Shown: piece by piece, positions 19,272 to 30,508 of the stretch
How the letters are laid out: every line of letters starts with the position of its first letter
Numbering within the stretch: the stretch's first letter is position 1
Translations under genes and position numbers: made by a program
Source of the DNA: Paracoccus cavernae
GTDB taxonomy: Bacteria; Pseudomonadota; Alphaproteobacteria; Rhodobacterales; Rhodobacteraceae
Assembly (NCBI GenBank): GCA_030410095.1
Contig: JAUFRC010000001.1
Span: 322,501-386,500, forward strand
Reading direction: 5' to 3'
Length of the DNA stretch: 64,000 bases
The notes under the pieces: generated by a model
Told to the model about the DNA's origin: nothing
Database searches by the model: none
Seen by the model: the letters and a program-made list of their open reading frames with translations, nothing else

Positions 19272-21079
19272 TTAGCGCGCGACGGGTTGTGTCGCCTTGA
19301 CCAGCCAATCGCGGGTCGCGCCGGCGACCTTGTCGCCGAGCGCTGCCAGAACGCGGGCGTGATAGGCATCAAGCCAGTCAATCTCGGGGACGACATCAGC
19401 GTGACGTCGATCAACCGCGTGTCGATCGGGGCCAGCGTCAGGGTTTCGAAACCCAGCATCGCACGGTTGTCGGGGCTTTCGGCGGTCTCGACCACGATCA
19501 GGTTTTCGATCCGGATGCCGAATTCGCCTTCGCGGTAATAGCCCGGCTCGTTCGACAGGATCATCCCCGCCTCGAGCGGGATTTCCGAGATCCGCGCGAT
19601 CCGTACCGGCCCCTCATGGACGCAAAGCGCCGCGCCGACGCCGTGGCCGGTGCCGTGATCGAAATCGAGCCCCGCCATCCACAAGGGCGCACGCGCCACC
19701 GCATCGATATCGCGACCGGCGCGGCCCTTGGGGAAGCGAAGACGCGAGAGGTTGATCATGCCCTGCAGAACCAGCGTATAGGGCAGGCGGTGCTTGTCCG
19801 AGGGCGTGCCGATCGGGATGGTGCGGGTGATGTCGGTGGTGCCGTCGCGGTACTGGCCGCCCGAATCCAGCAGAAGCAACTCGCCGTCCCTGATCGGCAG
19901 ATTGGTCAGTTCGTTGACGTGATAGTGGTTGATCGCGGCATTGGGGCCGGTCGAGGAAATCGTGTCGAAGCTCACGTCATGCGCGCCTTGCGCCTTGCGC
20001 AGGCTTTCGAGTTTCTCGACCACCGCGATCTCGGTCAGCGATCCGTCGGTGGGCTGGGCGTCGATCCATGCCAGCATCTCGATCATGGCGACGGCATCGC
20101 GCAGATGGGCCTGACGCATCCCTCTATCTCGGGGCGGTCTTGACCGCTTTGGGCAGCACCACCGGATCGGGGGCTTCGACCACATCGGCATTGGCCTCGA
20201 CCAGACGGAAGACCTCGTCGGGGGCGGAGGCGGGGTCGAGGCGCACCGGGCCGTTCAGCTCGCCCAAAGCGGCCGGAAGGCCCGAGACCGGCAGGATCAC
20301 CACGTCGTTGCCAAGCTTGGCGCGGACCTCGGGGCCGAATTTCGAGGGCTCCGAGAACAGCTCGACACGGCCGTCGTCGTCGATCACGGCAAATCCTTGG
20401 ACCACGGGGTTCTTGGGCAGATCCTCGCCGCGGATATTGAGAAGCCATGCGATGGAATCGGCAAGTGTCAGCACGGTCGATGCCTGTTTCTGCGCCTTGA
20501 GTTCGCCCGCCAGTGCCGCGCGCTTTTCCGCAGCGGTGCGGCCCGCGATCGCCTCTTCATGAAGACGCACCGGACCCGGGGCAGGGGCGGGGCGGTCGGT
20601 CCAGACCGCATCGACGAGGTTCTCGCTCGGGATCAGCGCGATATTGCTGCCGGCAAGCGCCGCCGTCATGTCGCGGATCTCCTTGCGGCTTTGCAGCCAC
20701 GGGTCATAGGCGACGCGGCCGCCCTCTGGCAGGGCTTGGCGCAGCCATGCCGCCAGCGAGACTTCGGGCCAGTTGACGGGGTGTAATGGGCCAGATCGAC
20801 CTCGCCCTTGACCTGCACGCGGTAACGGCCGTCGACGAAAACGCCGGCCTGCTCCTGCGTCGCAATGGCGAAACCCGCGCTGCCCGAAAAGCCGGTCAGC
20901 CAGCCGAGACGCGCGTCCTGCGCGGTGACATATTCGCCCTGATGGGCATCGGTGCGCGGCACGATATAGCCGTCAAAGCCGCGTTTCGCCATTTCGGCGC
21001 GCAGGGCTGCAAGACGCGGCGGCCCGTCTTCGGGGCGGGTCTGGACGGTGAAAATCTGAAAGGGTTTGTCATTGGCCAT
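19272..21079 (-). CDS. pepP: Aminopeptidase P family (Xaa-Pro aminopeptidase, M24B)
   Basis: Cytoplasmic metallopeptidase removing N-terminal residues before proline. The C-terminal pita-bread domain shows all five metal ligands: LLLDSGGQYRDGTTDITRT (two Asp), DHGTGHGVGAALCVHEGP (His), SNEPGYYREGEFGIRIENL (two Glu). N-terminal domains begin RLAALRAEMAKRGFDGYIVP. Four one-base losses break the frame: GGGG at 20778-20781, CCC at 20120-20122 with GGGG at 20131-20134, and GGGG at 19386-19389. Repair gives about 603 residues, the length of the long three-domain form, ending ATQPVAR. Start ATG at 21079. Confidence 0.92.
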
Positions 21080-21185
21080 TGGGCACCTCCGGTCCGGACT
21101 ATTCGCCCCGGGCGCGGCAACTGTCCAGAGCCGAGGCCTGTCCCTGCCGCAACGCGGGGTTGCGGCAGGTCGGTATCAAAGCGGC

Positions 21186-23047
21186 CTAGCGGCGCGGCCC
21201 CATGCGGCCAAGCGCGCGGGCGCGTTTGCGCGGATCGGCCTCGAAAAGGGCGGCAAGCTGTTCGGTCATCGCGCCGGCCAGCTGGTCGACATCGGTGATC
21301 GTGACCGCGCGCTGGTAGTAGCGCGTCACGTCATGGCCGATGCCGATCGCCAGAAGTTCGACCTGCTTTTTCTTTTCGACCATGGCGATCACGTCGCGCA
21401 GGTGCTTTTCAAGATAGTTGGCCGGATTGACCGACAGCGTGGAATCGTCGACCGGCGCCCCGTCGGAAATCACCATGAGGATCTTGCGCGCCTCGTTGCG
21501 GCGCACCATGCGGCGATGCGCCCATTCCAGCGCCTCGCCGTCGATGTTTTCCTTCAGAAGGCCTTCCTTCATCATCAGGCCGAGGTTCGGGCGCACGCGG
21601 CGCCACGGCGCATCGGCCGCCTTGTAGATGATGTGGCGCAGATCGTTGAGGCGGCCCGGTGTCGCGGGACGGCCGGCGGCCAGCCATTGCTCGCGGCTTT
21701 GCCCGCCTTTCCACGCCCGCGTGGTGAAGCCGAGGATCTCGACCTTGACCTGACTGCGTTCGAGCGTGCGCGCCAGAACGTCCGCACAGATCGCCGCGAT
21801 CGAGATCGGGCGGCCCCGCATCGAGCCGGAATTGTCGATCAGAAGCGTCACCACCGTGTCGCGGAATTCGGTGTCTTTCTCGACCTTGAAGGAGAGCGGC
21901 ATGGTCGGGTTCGCGATCACTCGCGCCAACCGCCCCGCGTCAAGAACGCCCTCTTCCTTGTCGAATTCCCAGCTGCGGTTCTGCTGTGCCTGAAGGCGGC
22001 GCTGCAGTTTGTTCGCCAGCCGCGAGACCGCACCGCGCAAGGGTTCGAGCTGCTTGTCGAGATAGGCCCGCAGCCGTTCGAGCTCGGCCGGTTCGGCCAG
22101 ATCCTCGGCGCGGATTTCCTCGTCGAATTCCTGCGTGAAAACCTTGTAATCGGCGCTCGCATCCGAGACCGGCGGCGGCAGGTCGGGCGGATTGTCGGCC
22201 TCGGAGGCTTCGGCCTCGTCGGCCATTTCCTCGTCCGACTGGTCATCCATGCTGACCTGTGCCTGACGTTCGTCCTGCTGTTGTTCCTGCGAGCGTTCGG
22301 GCGAGGCCTCTGCCTCGTCCTCTTCGGATTGGTCGCGCGACTGGTCGTCGCCCGCTTCCTCTTCCTGCTCGGCCTGATCCTCGGCATCGTCTTGCGGCTG
22401 GTCGGGATCTTCGCCCAGCTGGTCGCCATAGCCCAGATCCGAGATCACCTTGCGCGAGAGCCGTGCGAAAGCGGCCTGATCGGCGATGAAATCGCCGATA
22501 TTTTCCATATCGGCTCCGGCCTGTTCCTCGACGAAGGGCCGCCAGAGGTCGGCCACATGCCGCGCACCTTTCGGCAGCTTCCGCCCCGTCGCCATTTCGC
22601 GCACGATATAGCCCGCCGCTGCCGCCAAGGGCGCTTCGGAGGCGGATTTGATCTGGGAATAGCCCTTGCGCTCGGCATCGGCGGCGATGCGGGCGTCGAT
22701 GTTCGACAAAGCGCCCGGCATGTCGCGCGCACCAAGCGCCTCGCAACGCGCGGTCTCCATCGCCTCGTAAAGCTCGCGCGCCATCGGGCCGGGGGGACGT
22801 ATTTGGCATGGGTCGCGACGTCATGGTGGCGCAGCTTCATCGCCAGAGCATCCGCGGTGCCGCGTGCGAGCAGGACTTCGTCACGCGTCATGCGGCGGCT
22901 GACCTGCGGCAGACGCATCGTATCGCCCGCCACGCCGGACGGGTCGGCCGAGAAGGTGACGTTCAGCTCGCGGTCGTCAGCCAGCGCGCGCGTGGCCTCG
23001 GTCAAAGCCTTTTTGAACGGATCGGCGGGGTTGTCGGATTTTTTCAT
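21186..23047 (-). CDS. cobT: Cobaltochelatase subunit CobT
   Basis: One of three subunits (CobN, CobS, CobT) of the ATP-dependent chelatase that inserts cobalt into hydrogenobyrinic acid diamide. N terminus [20 protein letters not shown]; a long acidic Glu/Asp/Gln-rich middle (about residues 220-310); a C-terminal von Willebrand A domain with MIDAS motif [14 protein letters not shown] and [14 protein letters not shown]. The frame breaks in GGGGGG at 22791-22796; one base joins AKYVPPG to [18 protein letters not shown] and gives about 620 residues. Lies 134 bases downstream of cobS on the same strand; cobN is not in the window. Confidence 0.95.
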
Positions 23048-23181
23048 AACCCTTCCAGTTTCCTGTAACGCGGCAAGCCGCGGAAAAGCCGCGGTGCCGG
23101 GATGGGCAGCCCTCAAGCCAGCCGTGGCGGTGCCGCTCGGGCCCGCCACGCTTCGAGTGCGCGGGGCTGTCCCGCTTGATC

Positions 23182-24153
23182 TCAGCCTGCCTTGGCGGCA
23201 GCGCTTTCCGGCAATTCCTCGTCGAACAGGCGCTGGTAGAATTCGGCAACCGTCTGGCGCTCGAGTTCGTCGCATTTGTTGAGGAAGGTCAGGCGGAAAG
23301 CATAGCCCACATTGGCGAAAATGCGCGCGTTTTGCGCCCATGCGATCACGGTGCGCGGGCTCATGACGGTCGACAGGTCGCCCTGCATGAAAGCCGTGCG
23401 GGTCAGATCGGCAAGGCTGACCATCTGGCTGATGGTCTTGCGGCCGGCCTCGGTGTTGTAGGTCGGGTTTTTCGCCAGAACGATATTGGTCTCGGCGTCA
23501 TGGCTGAGATAGTTCAGCGTCGCGACCAGCGACCAGCGGTCCATCTGGCCCTGGTTGATCTGCTGGGTGCCGTGGTAGAGGCCGGTGGTGTCGCCCAGAC
23601 CAACGGTGTTCGCGGTGGCGAAGAGACGGAAGAACGGGTTGGGCGTGATGACCTCGTTCTGGTCCAGAAGCGTCAGCTTGCCGTCGGCCTCCAGCACGCG
23701 CTGGATCACGAACATCACATCGGCGCGGCCCGCGTCATATTCGTCGAAAACGATCGCGGTCGGGTTGCGGAGCGCCCAGGGCAGGATGCCTTCGTGGAAG
23801 ACCGTGACCTGCTTGCCGTCGACCAGTTTGATCGCATCCTTGCCGATCAGGTCGATCCGGCTGACGTGGCTATCAAGGTTGATGCGCACGCAGGGCCAGT
23901 TCAGACGCGCCGCGACCTGTTCGATATGGGTCGATTTTCCGGTGCCGTGATAGCCCTGGATCATGACGCGGCGGTTGTAGGCAAAGCCCGCCAGAATCGC
24001 CATCGTGGTATCGGGATCGAATTTGTAGGTCGGGTCGATTTCCGGCACGCGTTCGGTGCGCTCGGCAAAGCCTTTGACCTTCATGTCGCTGTCAAGGCCG
24101 AAGACCTCGCGCAGGTCAATCTCTTCGGTCGGTTTTGCGTCTTTATCCAGCAT
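23182..24153 (-). CDS. cobS: Cobaltochelatase subunit CobS
   Basis: Intact 323-residue AAA+ ATPase that drives cobalt insertion with CobT and CobN. Walker [21 protein letters not shown] near residue 70, Walker [21 protein letters not shown], sensor region [20 protein letters not shown]. Typical N terminus with [18 protein letters not shown]. First gene of the cobS-cobT pair; the 261-base region upstream holds its promoter, with no B12 riboswitch visible. Confidence 0.97.
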   Translation of the reverse strand: MLDKDAKPTEEIDLREVFGLDSDMKVKGFAERTERVPEIDPTYKFDPDTTMAILAGFAYNRRVMIQGYHGTGKSTHIEQVAARLNWPCVRINLDSHVSRIDLIGKDAIKLVDGKQVTVFHEGILPWALRNPTAIVFDEYDAGRADVMFVIQRVLEADGKLTLLDQNEVITPNPFFRLFATANTVGLGDTTGLYHGTQQINQGQMDRWSLVATLNYLSHDAETNIVLAKNPTYNTEAGRKTISQMVSLADLTRTAFMQGDLSTVMSPRTVIAWAQNARIFANVGYAFRLTFLNKCDELERQTVAEFYQRLFDEELPESAAAKAG

Positions 24154-24414
24154 AGCGCACCTTTATCGAATAATCATGACTTGATGAAACATTCCCCGCG
24201 AGGGTGCAAGGACGGGGAGGCGCTTTGGTGCAAATTCATTCGCGGGAAAAAAGCCGCCGCGCCGGAGGCTCTGGCGCGCGACATGCGGGATTTGGCGCAT
24301 AAAGCGCATCAAACGCCGGCCATGACGCGAAATCTTGCCGCTCGGGTGGGGATCGTGCGAACTAGCGGCAGGATTGAAGCGTTGGGCCACGATCCTCGGG
24401 ACAAGGAATGACGG

Positions 24415-25396
24415 ATGAGTGGATTGATCGCGTTGCTGGACGATGTCGCAGCGATCTCGAAAGTGGCGGCGGCATCGATCGACGATGTCGCGGGGCAGGC
24501 GGTCAAAGCCTCGGCCAAGGCGGCGGGCGCCGTGATCGACGATGCAGCGGTCACGCCGAAATATGTCAACGGTTTCGACGCCAGCCGCGAGCTTCCGATC
24601 GTCATGCGCATCGCGCGGGGTTCGATCTTCAACAAGGTCGTCATCCTGCTGCCGATCGCGCTTTTGCTGTCAGCCTTCGCGCCCTGGCTGATCTCGCCCT
24701 TGCTGATGATCGGTGGTGCCTATCTGTGTTTCGAGGGTGCCGAGAAGGTCTGGCATGCGCTCAATCCCGGTGACGGCCACGATTCGAAGCCCATATTCAG
24801 GGTGAGGGCGGCGGTGTCTCGCTGGAGGAGTCGCGGGTCGCCGGTGCGGTCAAGACCGACTTCATCCTCTCGGCCGAGATCATGACCATCGCGCTTTCGG
24901 CCATTCCGGTCGCGGATCCCCTGTGGATGAAGGCGCTGATCCTGCTGGTCGTGGCCGTGCTGATCACGGCTGCGGTCTACGGCTTCGTCGCGCTGGTGGT
25001 GAAGGCCGACGATTTCGGCCTCGGCCTTGCGCGGCGCGGGGCGGGATGGCGGCGCTCGGGCGCGGCATCGTGCGATTCATGCCGGGTTTCATGAAGGTCC
25101 TGACGATTGTGGGCACGGCCGCGATGGTCTGGGTCGGCGGCAATATCGTCATCCACGGCATGCACGAGCTGGGGATGCACCAGCCCTATCAGTGGATCAA
25201 GGATACGGCCGCGGCTGCGGCGCTGGCTGTGCCGCAGGTGGCGGGGCTGGTCAACTGGGCGGTTACGGCCTTCTTCGACGGCATCTTCGGGATCATCCTC
25301 GGCTTCATCCTGATCCCGATCGCGACCAAAGTGATCAATCCGCTGATCGGCGCTTTGCGCGGCCTGTTCGGCAAGACCGAAAAAGCGGGTCACTGA
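24415..25396 (+). CDS. DUF808 (YedI-like) inner-membrane protein
   Basis: Membrane protein of the DUF808/YedI family, function unknown. Start MSGLIALLDDVAAISKVAAA is characteristic, then AVTPKYVNGFDASRELPIV, several membrane segments, and GIILGFILIPIATKVINPLI near the end. Breaks at the CCC 24790-24792 and the GGGG 25038-25041 are each repaired by one base (HIQGEGGGVSLEESRVAGAV and ARRGGGMAALGRGI), giving about 327 residues. ATG at 24415 has an AAGGA ribosome site. Divergent from cobS. Confidence 0.85.
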
Positions 25397-25401
25397 CCCG
25401 A

Positions 25402-25429
25402 GGGGGCCGCGAACAACGGCCCCCGTTTT
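25402..25429 (+). terminator. Terminator after DUF808 gene
   Basis: GGGGGCCG at 25402-25409 pairs with CGGCCCCC at 25417-25424, loop CGAACAA, followed by GTTTTG. Confidence 0.85.
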
Positions 25430-25582
25430 GTGCCCCCGACCGGCGCGGGCTGCTTTCCGGCAGGCCTTCGGCGGTGGATGGCCGGCGTTGCTGCCTCGAG
25501 CTGGTTGCATCCCTCTGCGGCCTTGCCGCGCCCCGTCGAGGGCAGATAGTTGCGGCGATTTCAGCGACCGGATGAGAGGGCC

Positions 25583-26962
25583 ATGACCATAGCAGACCAA
25601 CTTCAGGGCGAACTTGCCGCCCTTCTGGGCGCGCGCTTTTCGACCAAACGTGCCGATCGCGAGCAACATGCCGGTTCGGAGACCTTCCATCGCGCGCCGC
25701 CGCCCGATGCCGTGGTCTGGCCGCAAAATACCGCCGAAGTCTCGCGCATTCTGGCGCTTTGCCACGCCCGCCGCGTGCCCGTGATCGGCTGGGGCACAGG
25801 GACCTCGCTCGAGGGCCATGCCCTTGCCACCCACGGCGGCATCACGATGGATCTGGGCCGGATGGACCGCATCCGCGACATCCGTGCCGAGGACATGCTG
25901 GCCGTGGTCGAGCCCGGGGTCACGCGCGAGGCGCTCAATGCCGATCTGCGGGCGACGGGGCTGTTCTTTCCGGTCGATCCCGGTGCGAATGCGAGCCTTG
26001 GCGGCATGGCCTCGACCCGCGCGAGCGGCACGACCGCAGTGCGCTACGGCACGATGCGCGACAATGTTCTGGCGCTCGAGGTGGTTCTGGCCGACGGGCG
26101 CATCATCCGCACCGGCAGCCGCGCCGCGAAATCGAGCGCGGGCTATGACCTCACCGGCCTTTTCGTTGGTGCCGAGGGGACGCTGGGCATCATCACCGAA
26201 CTGACCCTGCGCCTGCACGGCCAGCCCGAGGATGTCGCGGCAGCGGTTTGCGCCTTCGAGACGCTGGAGCAGGCGGTCGATTGCGTGACCGCGACCATCC
26301 AGACCGGCATTCCGATGGCGCGGATCGAGTTCGTCGATGCCGAGACCGCGCGCGCCTTCAACAGCTATTCCGGCACCAACCTTCGCGAGCAGCCCCATCT
26401 CATGGTGGAGTTCCACGGCTCGGGCGAGAGCCTGCGCGCCGATGTCGCGCGTTTCGGCGAGATCGCGGCCGAATACGGCGGTCTGGGCTTTGACTGGGCC
26501 GAAAGCGCCGAGGACCGCTCGCGGCTGTGGAAAATGCGCCACGGTGCCTATCCCGCCTGCCTCTCGCTGCGGCCCGGCGCGACGGCGGTCGTCACCGATA
26601 TTTGCGTCCCGATCTCGGCGCTTGCTGCACAGGTGGCGGCGGCGCGCGACGATATCCGTGCCGAGGGGCTGCTCGGTCCGATTCTCGGCCATGTCGGCGA
26701 CGGCAATTTCCATTCGACCCTTCTTGTCGATCCCGACAATCCGCAGGAGCTGGCGGCGGCAAAACGCATCGCGAACCGCATGGCGGAGCGCGCGATTGCG
26801 GTCGGGGGCACGATCTCGGGCGAACACGGGATCGGGGTCGGCAAACGCGGGCTGATGGCGGCCCAGCATGGTGCGGCGATCGGGGTCATGGCGGCGATCA
26901 AACAGGCGCTCGATCCGGAGAACATCATGAACCCCGGAAAGATGATCCCCGATCCGGTCTGA
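25583..26962 (+). CDS. FAD-linked oxidoreductase, D-lactate dehydrogenase/GlcD type
   Basis: Intact 459-residue flavoprotein of the VAO/PCMH fold. The FAD-binding domain shows GWGTGTSLEGHALATHGGIT, VDPGANASLGGMASTRASGT and GYDLTGLFVGAEGTLGIITE; the C-terminal domain ends GHVGDGNFHSTLL, GTISGEHGIGVGKRG and ALDPENIMNPGKM, the pattern of cytochrome-linked D-lactate dehydrogenases and glycolate oxidase GlcD. No glcE/glcF follow, so a stand-alone D-2-hydroxyacid (D-lactate) dehydrogenase is the better guess. Monocistronic, with an ATG at 25583 preferred over an upstream in-frame ATG without a ribosome site. Confidence 0.88.
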   Translation: MTIADQLQGELAALLGARFSTKRADREQHAGSETFHRAPPPDAVVWPQNTAEVSRILALCHARRVPVIGWGTGTSLEGHALATHGGITMDLGRMDRIRDIRAEDMLAVVEPGVTREALNADLRATGLFFPVDPGANASLGGMASTRASGTTAVRYGTMRDNVLALEVVLADGRIIRTGSRAAKSSAGYDLTGLFVGAEGTLGIITELTLRLHGQPEDVAAAVCAFETLEQAVDCVTATIQTGIPMARIEFVDAETARAFNSYSGTNLREQPHLMVEFHGSGESLRADVARFGEIAAEYGGLGFDWAESAEDRSRLWKMRHGAYPACLSLRPGATAVVTDICVPISALAAQVAAARDDIRAEGLLGPILGHVGDGNFHSTLLVDPDNPQELAAAKRIANRMAERAIAVGGTISGEHGIGVGKRGLMAAQHGAAIGVMAAIKQALDPENIMNPGKMIPDPV

Positions 26963-27181
26963 AACGATGCGCTGAAAACGCAGTCTCGGGCGGGGCATGG
27001 CGTGGTTTCGGTTCTCGCCCCGCGCCTCCTGCGGGGATTCTGGCGGCGGCCTTCCGCCTGCGGACTGACAGATTCGTGATGCCGCCTCCGGTCCCCGCTT
27101 GTCACGCTGACGTGACTTTGACATGGAGCTTTGCCATAAGGGACAAAAGCGCGCGGAACGCGCGATGGGGCAGAGGGCTAC

Positions 27182-27966
27182 ATGAAATTTCTCGGACGTT
27201 TGTTGGGCGTCGTTCTGCTGGGGGCCTTGGCCGCCTGTTCGAGCGCGCCGCAGGGTGGGCGTGGCGTGACCTATGGTCAGGGAGCGGCCCGCGTTTTGGC
27301 GATTCCGCGCCCCATGTCTGGACGGGCGGGCATCCCTATAACCATCCGGTGCACGGGATCGACATCTCGCGCTATCAAGGCGACATCAACTGGAATGCGG
27401 TGCGCCATTCGGGCGTCAGCTTCGTGATGATCAAGGCGACCGAAGGCGGCGACCACTCCGACCCGAACTTCCGCCGCTACTGGGCCGAGACCGCCGCAGC
27501 GCGCATTCCGCGCGGGGCCTACCATTATTTCTACTTCTGCCGCTCGGGTGCCGAACAGGCGCGCTGGTTCATCGCAAACGTCCCGCGCGAGCGTGGCGCG
27601 ATGCCGCCGGTAATCGATCTGGAGTGGACCGTTTCGAAGACCTGTCCGCGCCGTCCGCCGAGCCACGAGGTTCTGCGCGAAGCCAAGATCTTCAAGGACA
27701 CGCTGCACCAGTATTACGGTCAGCGCCCGATCATCTACACCACGGTCGACTTCTACCGCGACAACGATCTGCGGAGCTGGCCCGAGGAATTCTGGCTGCG
27801 TTCGGTTGCCGGCCACCCGCGCGAGGTCTATCCGGGCCAACGCTGGACCTTCTGGCAATATACCGGAACCGGCCGCGTGAACGGGATCAACGGCAATGTC
27901 GACCTCAACGTCTTCGCGGGCTCGCCCAACGAGTGGCGTAGCTGGCTGAGCCGGAGGCTCCAATAA
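27182..27966 (+). CDS. GH25 family lysozyme-like lipoprotein
   Basis: Lipoprotein signal peptide MKFLGRLLGVVLLGALAACS with lipobox LAAC, then a glycoside hydrolase family 25 domain: HGIDISRYQGDINWNAVRHS, FVMIKATEGGDHSDPNFRRY, GAYHYFYFC, the catalytic DxE in PPVIDLEW, and WTFWQYTGTGRVNGINGNVD. It should cleave peptidoglycan N-acetylmuramyl linkages from the outer or inner membrane face. One break in the TTTT at 27294-27297 is repaired by one T (AARVFGDSAPHVW), giving about 261 residues. A perfect TTGACA at 27118 may be its -35 box. Confidence 0.88.
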
Positions 27967-27992
27967 GCCGGCGTCAACTCCGGCTCGAATTC

Positions 27993-28598
27993 GTGGCGCT
28001 CTTCATCGGGGCGCCACTTCTCATTGCGCTCTGCATGCCCGGCCGTCTGCTCTTTCCGGCGCTGGCGGTCTTCAGCCTCGCGGGGCTTTTGCTGCTGTGG
28101 TGGACAGGCGGTTTCGACTGGCGCAGCCTGATCCGCGGCTGGGGGCGGGTGCGCTGGCATCTGGTCTTGCTGTTCGGGCTTTCGGTCGGGCTGATCGGCT
28201 GGGCCGTCATGGAACTGAGCTTTCCCGATTACCGGCTCAACACCTCGCCGCAACGGCTGTGGTTTCTGACGCGGATCTGGATGCTTTACCCGCTGCTGTC
28301 CGCCCTGCCGCAAGAGCTGATCTTCCGCACGCTCTTCTTTCACCGCTACGGCGCGCTTTTCGCCTCTAGGGGGCAGGCGATCCTTGCCAATGCGGCGATC
28401 TTTTCCTTCGCCCATCTCATGTATTGGTCCTCGATCGTGACGGTGATGACCTTCGCGGGCGGGTTGATCTTTGCCCATGCCTATCTGCGGCGCGGCTTCT
28501 CGTCGGCGTGGCTTTTGCATGCGATTGCGGGGAACATGCTCTTTTCCGTGGGAATGGGGGCTTATTTCTACTCGGGCAATGTGGTGCGCCCCTTCTGA
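27993..28598 (+). CDS. CPBP-family intramembrane metalloprotease
   Basis: Membrane protein of the Abi/CAAX (CPBP) protease family with the three motifs: ALPQELIFRTLFFHRYG, AAIFSFAHLMYW and HAIAGNMLFS, set in several hydrophobic helices. The start is uncertain: GTG at 27993 is the first normal start, but homologues usually begin a few residues earlier and the in-frame sequence upstream (SRRQLRLEF) reads like protein and reaches back to the stop of the GH25 gene, with which it is probably coupled. Confidence 0.85.
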   Translation: MALFIGAPLLIALCMPGRLLFPALAVFSLAGLLLLWWTGGFDWRSLIRGWGRVRWHLVLLFGLSVGLIGWAVMELSFPDYRLNTSPQRLWFLTRIWMLYPLLSALPQELIFRTLFFHRYGALFASRGQAILANAAIFSFAHLMYWSSIVTVMTFAGGLIFAHAYLRRGFSSAWLLHAIAGNMLFSVGMGAYFYSGNVVRPF

Positions 28599-28658
28599 TT
28601 GCTTGACTTCCCCGCCTCGGAGTTGTTCACACAATGCCGAATATTTAGGGGAAAACCG

Positions 28659-30437
28659 ATGAGCGCTTATCGCAGCCATACCTGCGGCCAGTTGACCGCC
28701 GCGAATGCCGGAAATGAGGTCCGCCTGTCGGGCTGGGTGCATCGCGTCCGAGATCACGGTGGGGTTTTGTTCATCGACCTGCGCGACCATTACGGCATCA
28801 CTCAGGTCATCGCCGACAGCGACAGCCCGGCTTTCGCGACGCTGGAAAAGCTGCGCGCCGAAACCGTCATCCGCATCGACGGTCGCGTCAAACTGCGTGA
28901 CGCCAGCCTGATCAACCCGAAGCTGCCGACCGGCGAGATCGAGGTCTATGCGACCGAGACCGAAATCCTCGGACCCTCGGACGATCTGCCGCTGCCGGTC
29001 TTCGGCGATCAGGACTACCCGGAAGAAACCCGCCTGACCTACCGCTTCCTCGACCTGCGCCGCGAGACGCTGCACAACAACATCATGTTGCGCTCCAAGG
29101 TCGTGCGCTCGATCCGCAACCGGATGTGGGATCAGGGTTTCACCGAATTCCAGACCCCGATCATCACGGCATCGAGCCCCGAAGGCGCGCGTGACTTCCT
29201 CGTGCCCTCGCGTCTGCATCCGGGCAAATTCTACGCTTTGCCGCAAGCGCCCCAGCAGTTCAAACAGCTGATCATGGTCGCGGGCTTCGACAAATACTTC
29301 CAGATCGCGCCGTGCTTCCGTGACGAAGACCCGCGCGCCGACCGCTCGCCCACGGACTTCTACCAGCTCGACCTTGAGATGTCCTTCATCGAGCAAGAAG
29401 ACGTTTTCGCCACCGTCCAGCCGGTCATTCAGGGCCTGTTCGAGGAATTCGGCGGCGGCCGTCCGGTCGACACCAACTGGCCGCGCATTCCCTATGCGGA
29501 ATCGATGCTGAAATACGGCAGCGACAAGCCCGACCTGCGCAACCCGATCGAAATGCAGATCGTCAGCGACCATTTCCGCGGCTCGGGCTTTGCGATTTTC
29601 GCGAAACTGCTGGAACAAGACGGCACCGAAGTGCGCGCCATTCCCGCAGCCAAAGGCGGTTCGCGCAAATTCGCCGACCGCATGAACGCCTTCGCGCAGA
29701 GCCAGGGCCTGCCGGGCATGGGCTATATCTTCTGGCGCAAAGCCGAAGACGGCTCGACCGAGGCAGCCGGTCCGATCGCGAAAGCGCTTGGTGACGAGAA
29801 GACCGAAGCGATCCGCGTCCAGCTTGGTCTGGGCGAGGGCGACGCCGCCTTCTTCCTCGGCGGCAAGCCGGAAACCTTCGAGGCCGTCGCCGGCCGTGCC
29901 CGCACCGAGATCGGCCGCGAGCTTGGTCTGACCGACGAAAACCAGTTCAAATTCGCCTGGATCGTCGACTTCCCGATGTACGAGAAGGGCGATGACGGCA
30001 AGATCGACTTCAGCCACAACCCGTTCTCGATGCCGCAGGGCGGTCTTGACGCGCTGAACACCCAGGATCCGCTGACGATCAAGGGCTATCAGTATGACCT
30101 CGCGTGCAACGGTTACGAGCTGATTTCCGGCGCGATCCGCAACCACTCGCCGGAGGTCATGTTCAAGGCATTCGAGCTGGCCGGTTACGGTCATGACGAG
30201 GTCGAAAAGCGTTTCGGCGGCATGGTCAAAGCCTTCCGTTACGGCGCCCCGCCCCACGGTGGTTGTGCGGCCGGTATCGACCGGATCGTGATGCTGCTGG
30301 CGGATGAGCAAAACATCCGCGAAGTCATCATGTTCCCGATGAACCAGCGCGCCGAAGACCTGATGATGGGCGCGCCGTCCGAGCCCACCAACGAGCAGAT
30401 GCGCGAATTGCGTCTGCGCGCCGTGCCGAAAGAGTGA
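28659..30437 (+). CDS. aspS: Aspartyl-tRNA synthetase, probably non-discriminating
   Basis: Intact 592-residue class II synthetase with the bacterial GAD insert. Anticodon-binding OB domain has [20 protein letters not shown]; class II motif 2 is [20 protein letters not shown] and motif 3 GIDRIVMLL. His33 in RDHGG corresponds to the His that in the Pseudomonas aeruginosa enzyme allows charging of tRNA-Asn; the E. coli enzyme has Leu there. This suggests Asp-tRNA(Asn) formation followed by GatCAB amidation, usual in alphaproteobacteria. ATG at 28659 follows TAGGGGAAAA. Confidence 0.97.
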   Translation: MSAYRSHTCGQLTAANAGNEVRLSGWVHRVRDHGGVLFIDLRDHYGITQVIADSDSPAFATLEKLRAETVIRIDGRVKLRDASLINPKLPTGEIEVYATETEILGPSDDLPLPVFGDQDYPEETRLTYRFLDLRRETLHNNIMLRSKVVRSIRNRMWDQGFTEFQTPIITASSPEGARDFLVPSRLHPGKFYALPQAPQQFKQLIMVAGFDKYFQIAPCFRDEDPRADRSPTDFYQLDLEMSFIEQEDVFATVQPVIQGLFEEFGGGRPVDTNWPRIPYAESMLKYGSDKPDLRNPIEMQIVSDHFRGSGFAIFAKLLEQDGTEVRAIPAAKGGSRKFADRMNAFAQSQGLPGMGYIFWRKAEDGSTEAAGPIAKALGDEKTEAIRVQLGLGEGDAAFFLGGKPETFEAVAGRARTEIGRELGLTDENQFKFAWIVDFPMYEKGDDGKIDFSHNPFSMPQGGLDALNTQDPLTIKGYQYDLACNGYELISGAIRNHSPEVMFKAFELAGYGHDEVEKRFGGMVKAFRYGAPPHGGCAAGIDRIVMLLADEQNIREVIMFPMNQRAEDLMMGAPSEPTNEQMRELRLRAVPKE

Positions 30438-30470
30438 TCTGACCTCCGGCACGATTTCTGACATAAAATT

Positions 30471-30489
30471 CGGGGGATCGGTTCCCCCG
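30471..30489 (+). terminator. Hairpin after aspS
   Basis: CGGGGGA at 30471-30477 pairs with TTCCCCCG at 30483-30489, followed by GATTT. It also lies just upstream of the DUF1800 ribosome site, so it separates the two transcription units or attenuates read-through. Confidence 0.65.
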
Positions 30490-30508
30490 GATTTAAAAGG
30501 AAAAGCGC

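Noticed and set aside
21066..23282. 738-codon plus-strand open frame opposite cobT
   Set aside because: Shadow of cobT; cobT on the other strand has clear vWA and family motifs.
24154..24414. Possible cobalamin riboswitch upstream of cobS
   Set aside because: No B12-box-like sequence or suitable fold could be found by eye in either direction.
24977..27124. 715-codon minus-strand frame
   Set aside because: Spans two genes, a terminator and intergenic DNA on the other strand; no domain seen.
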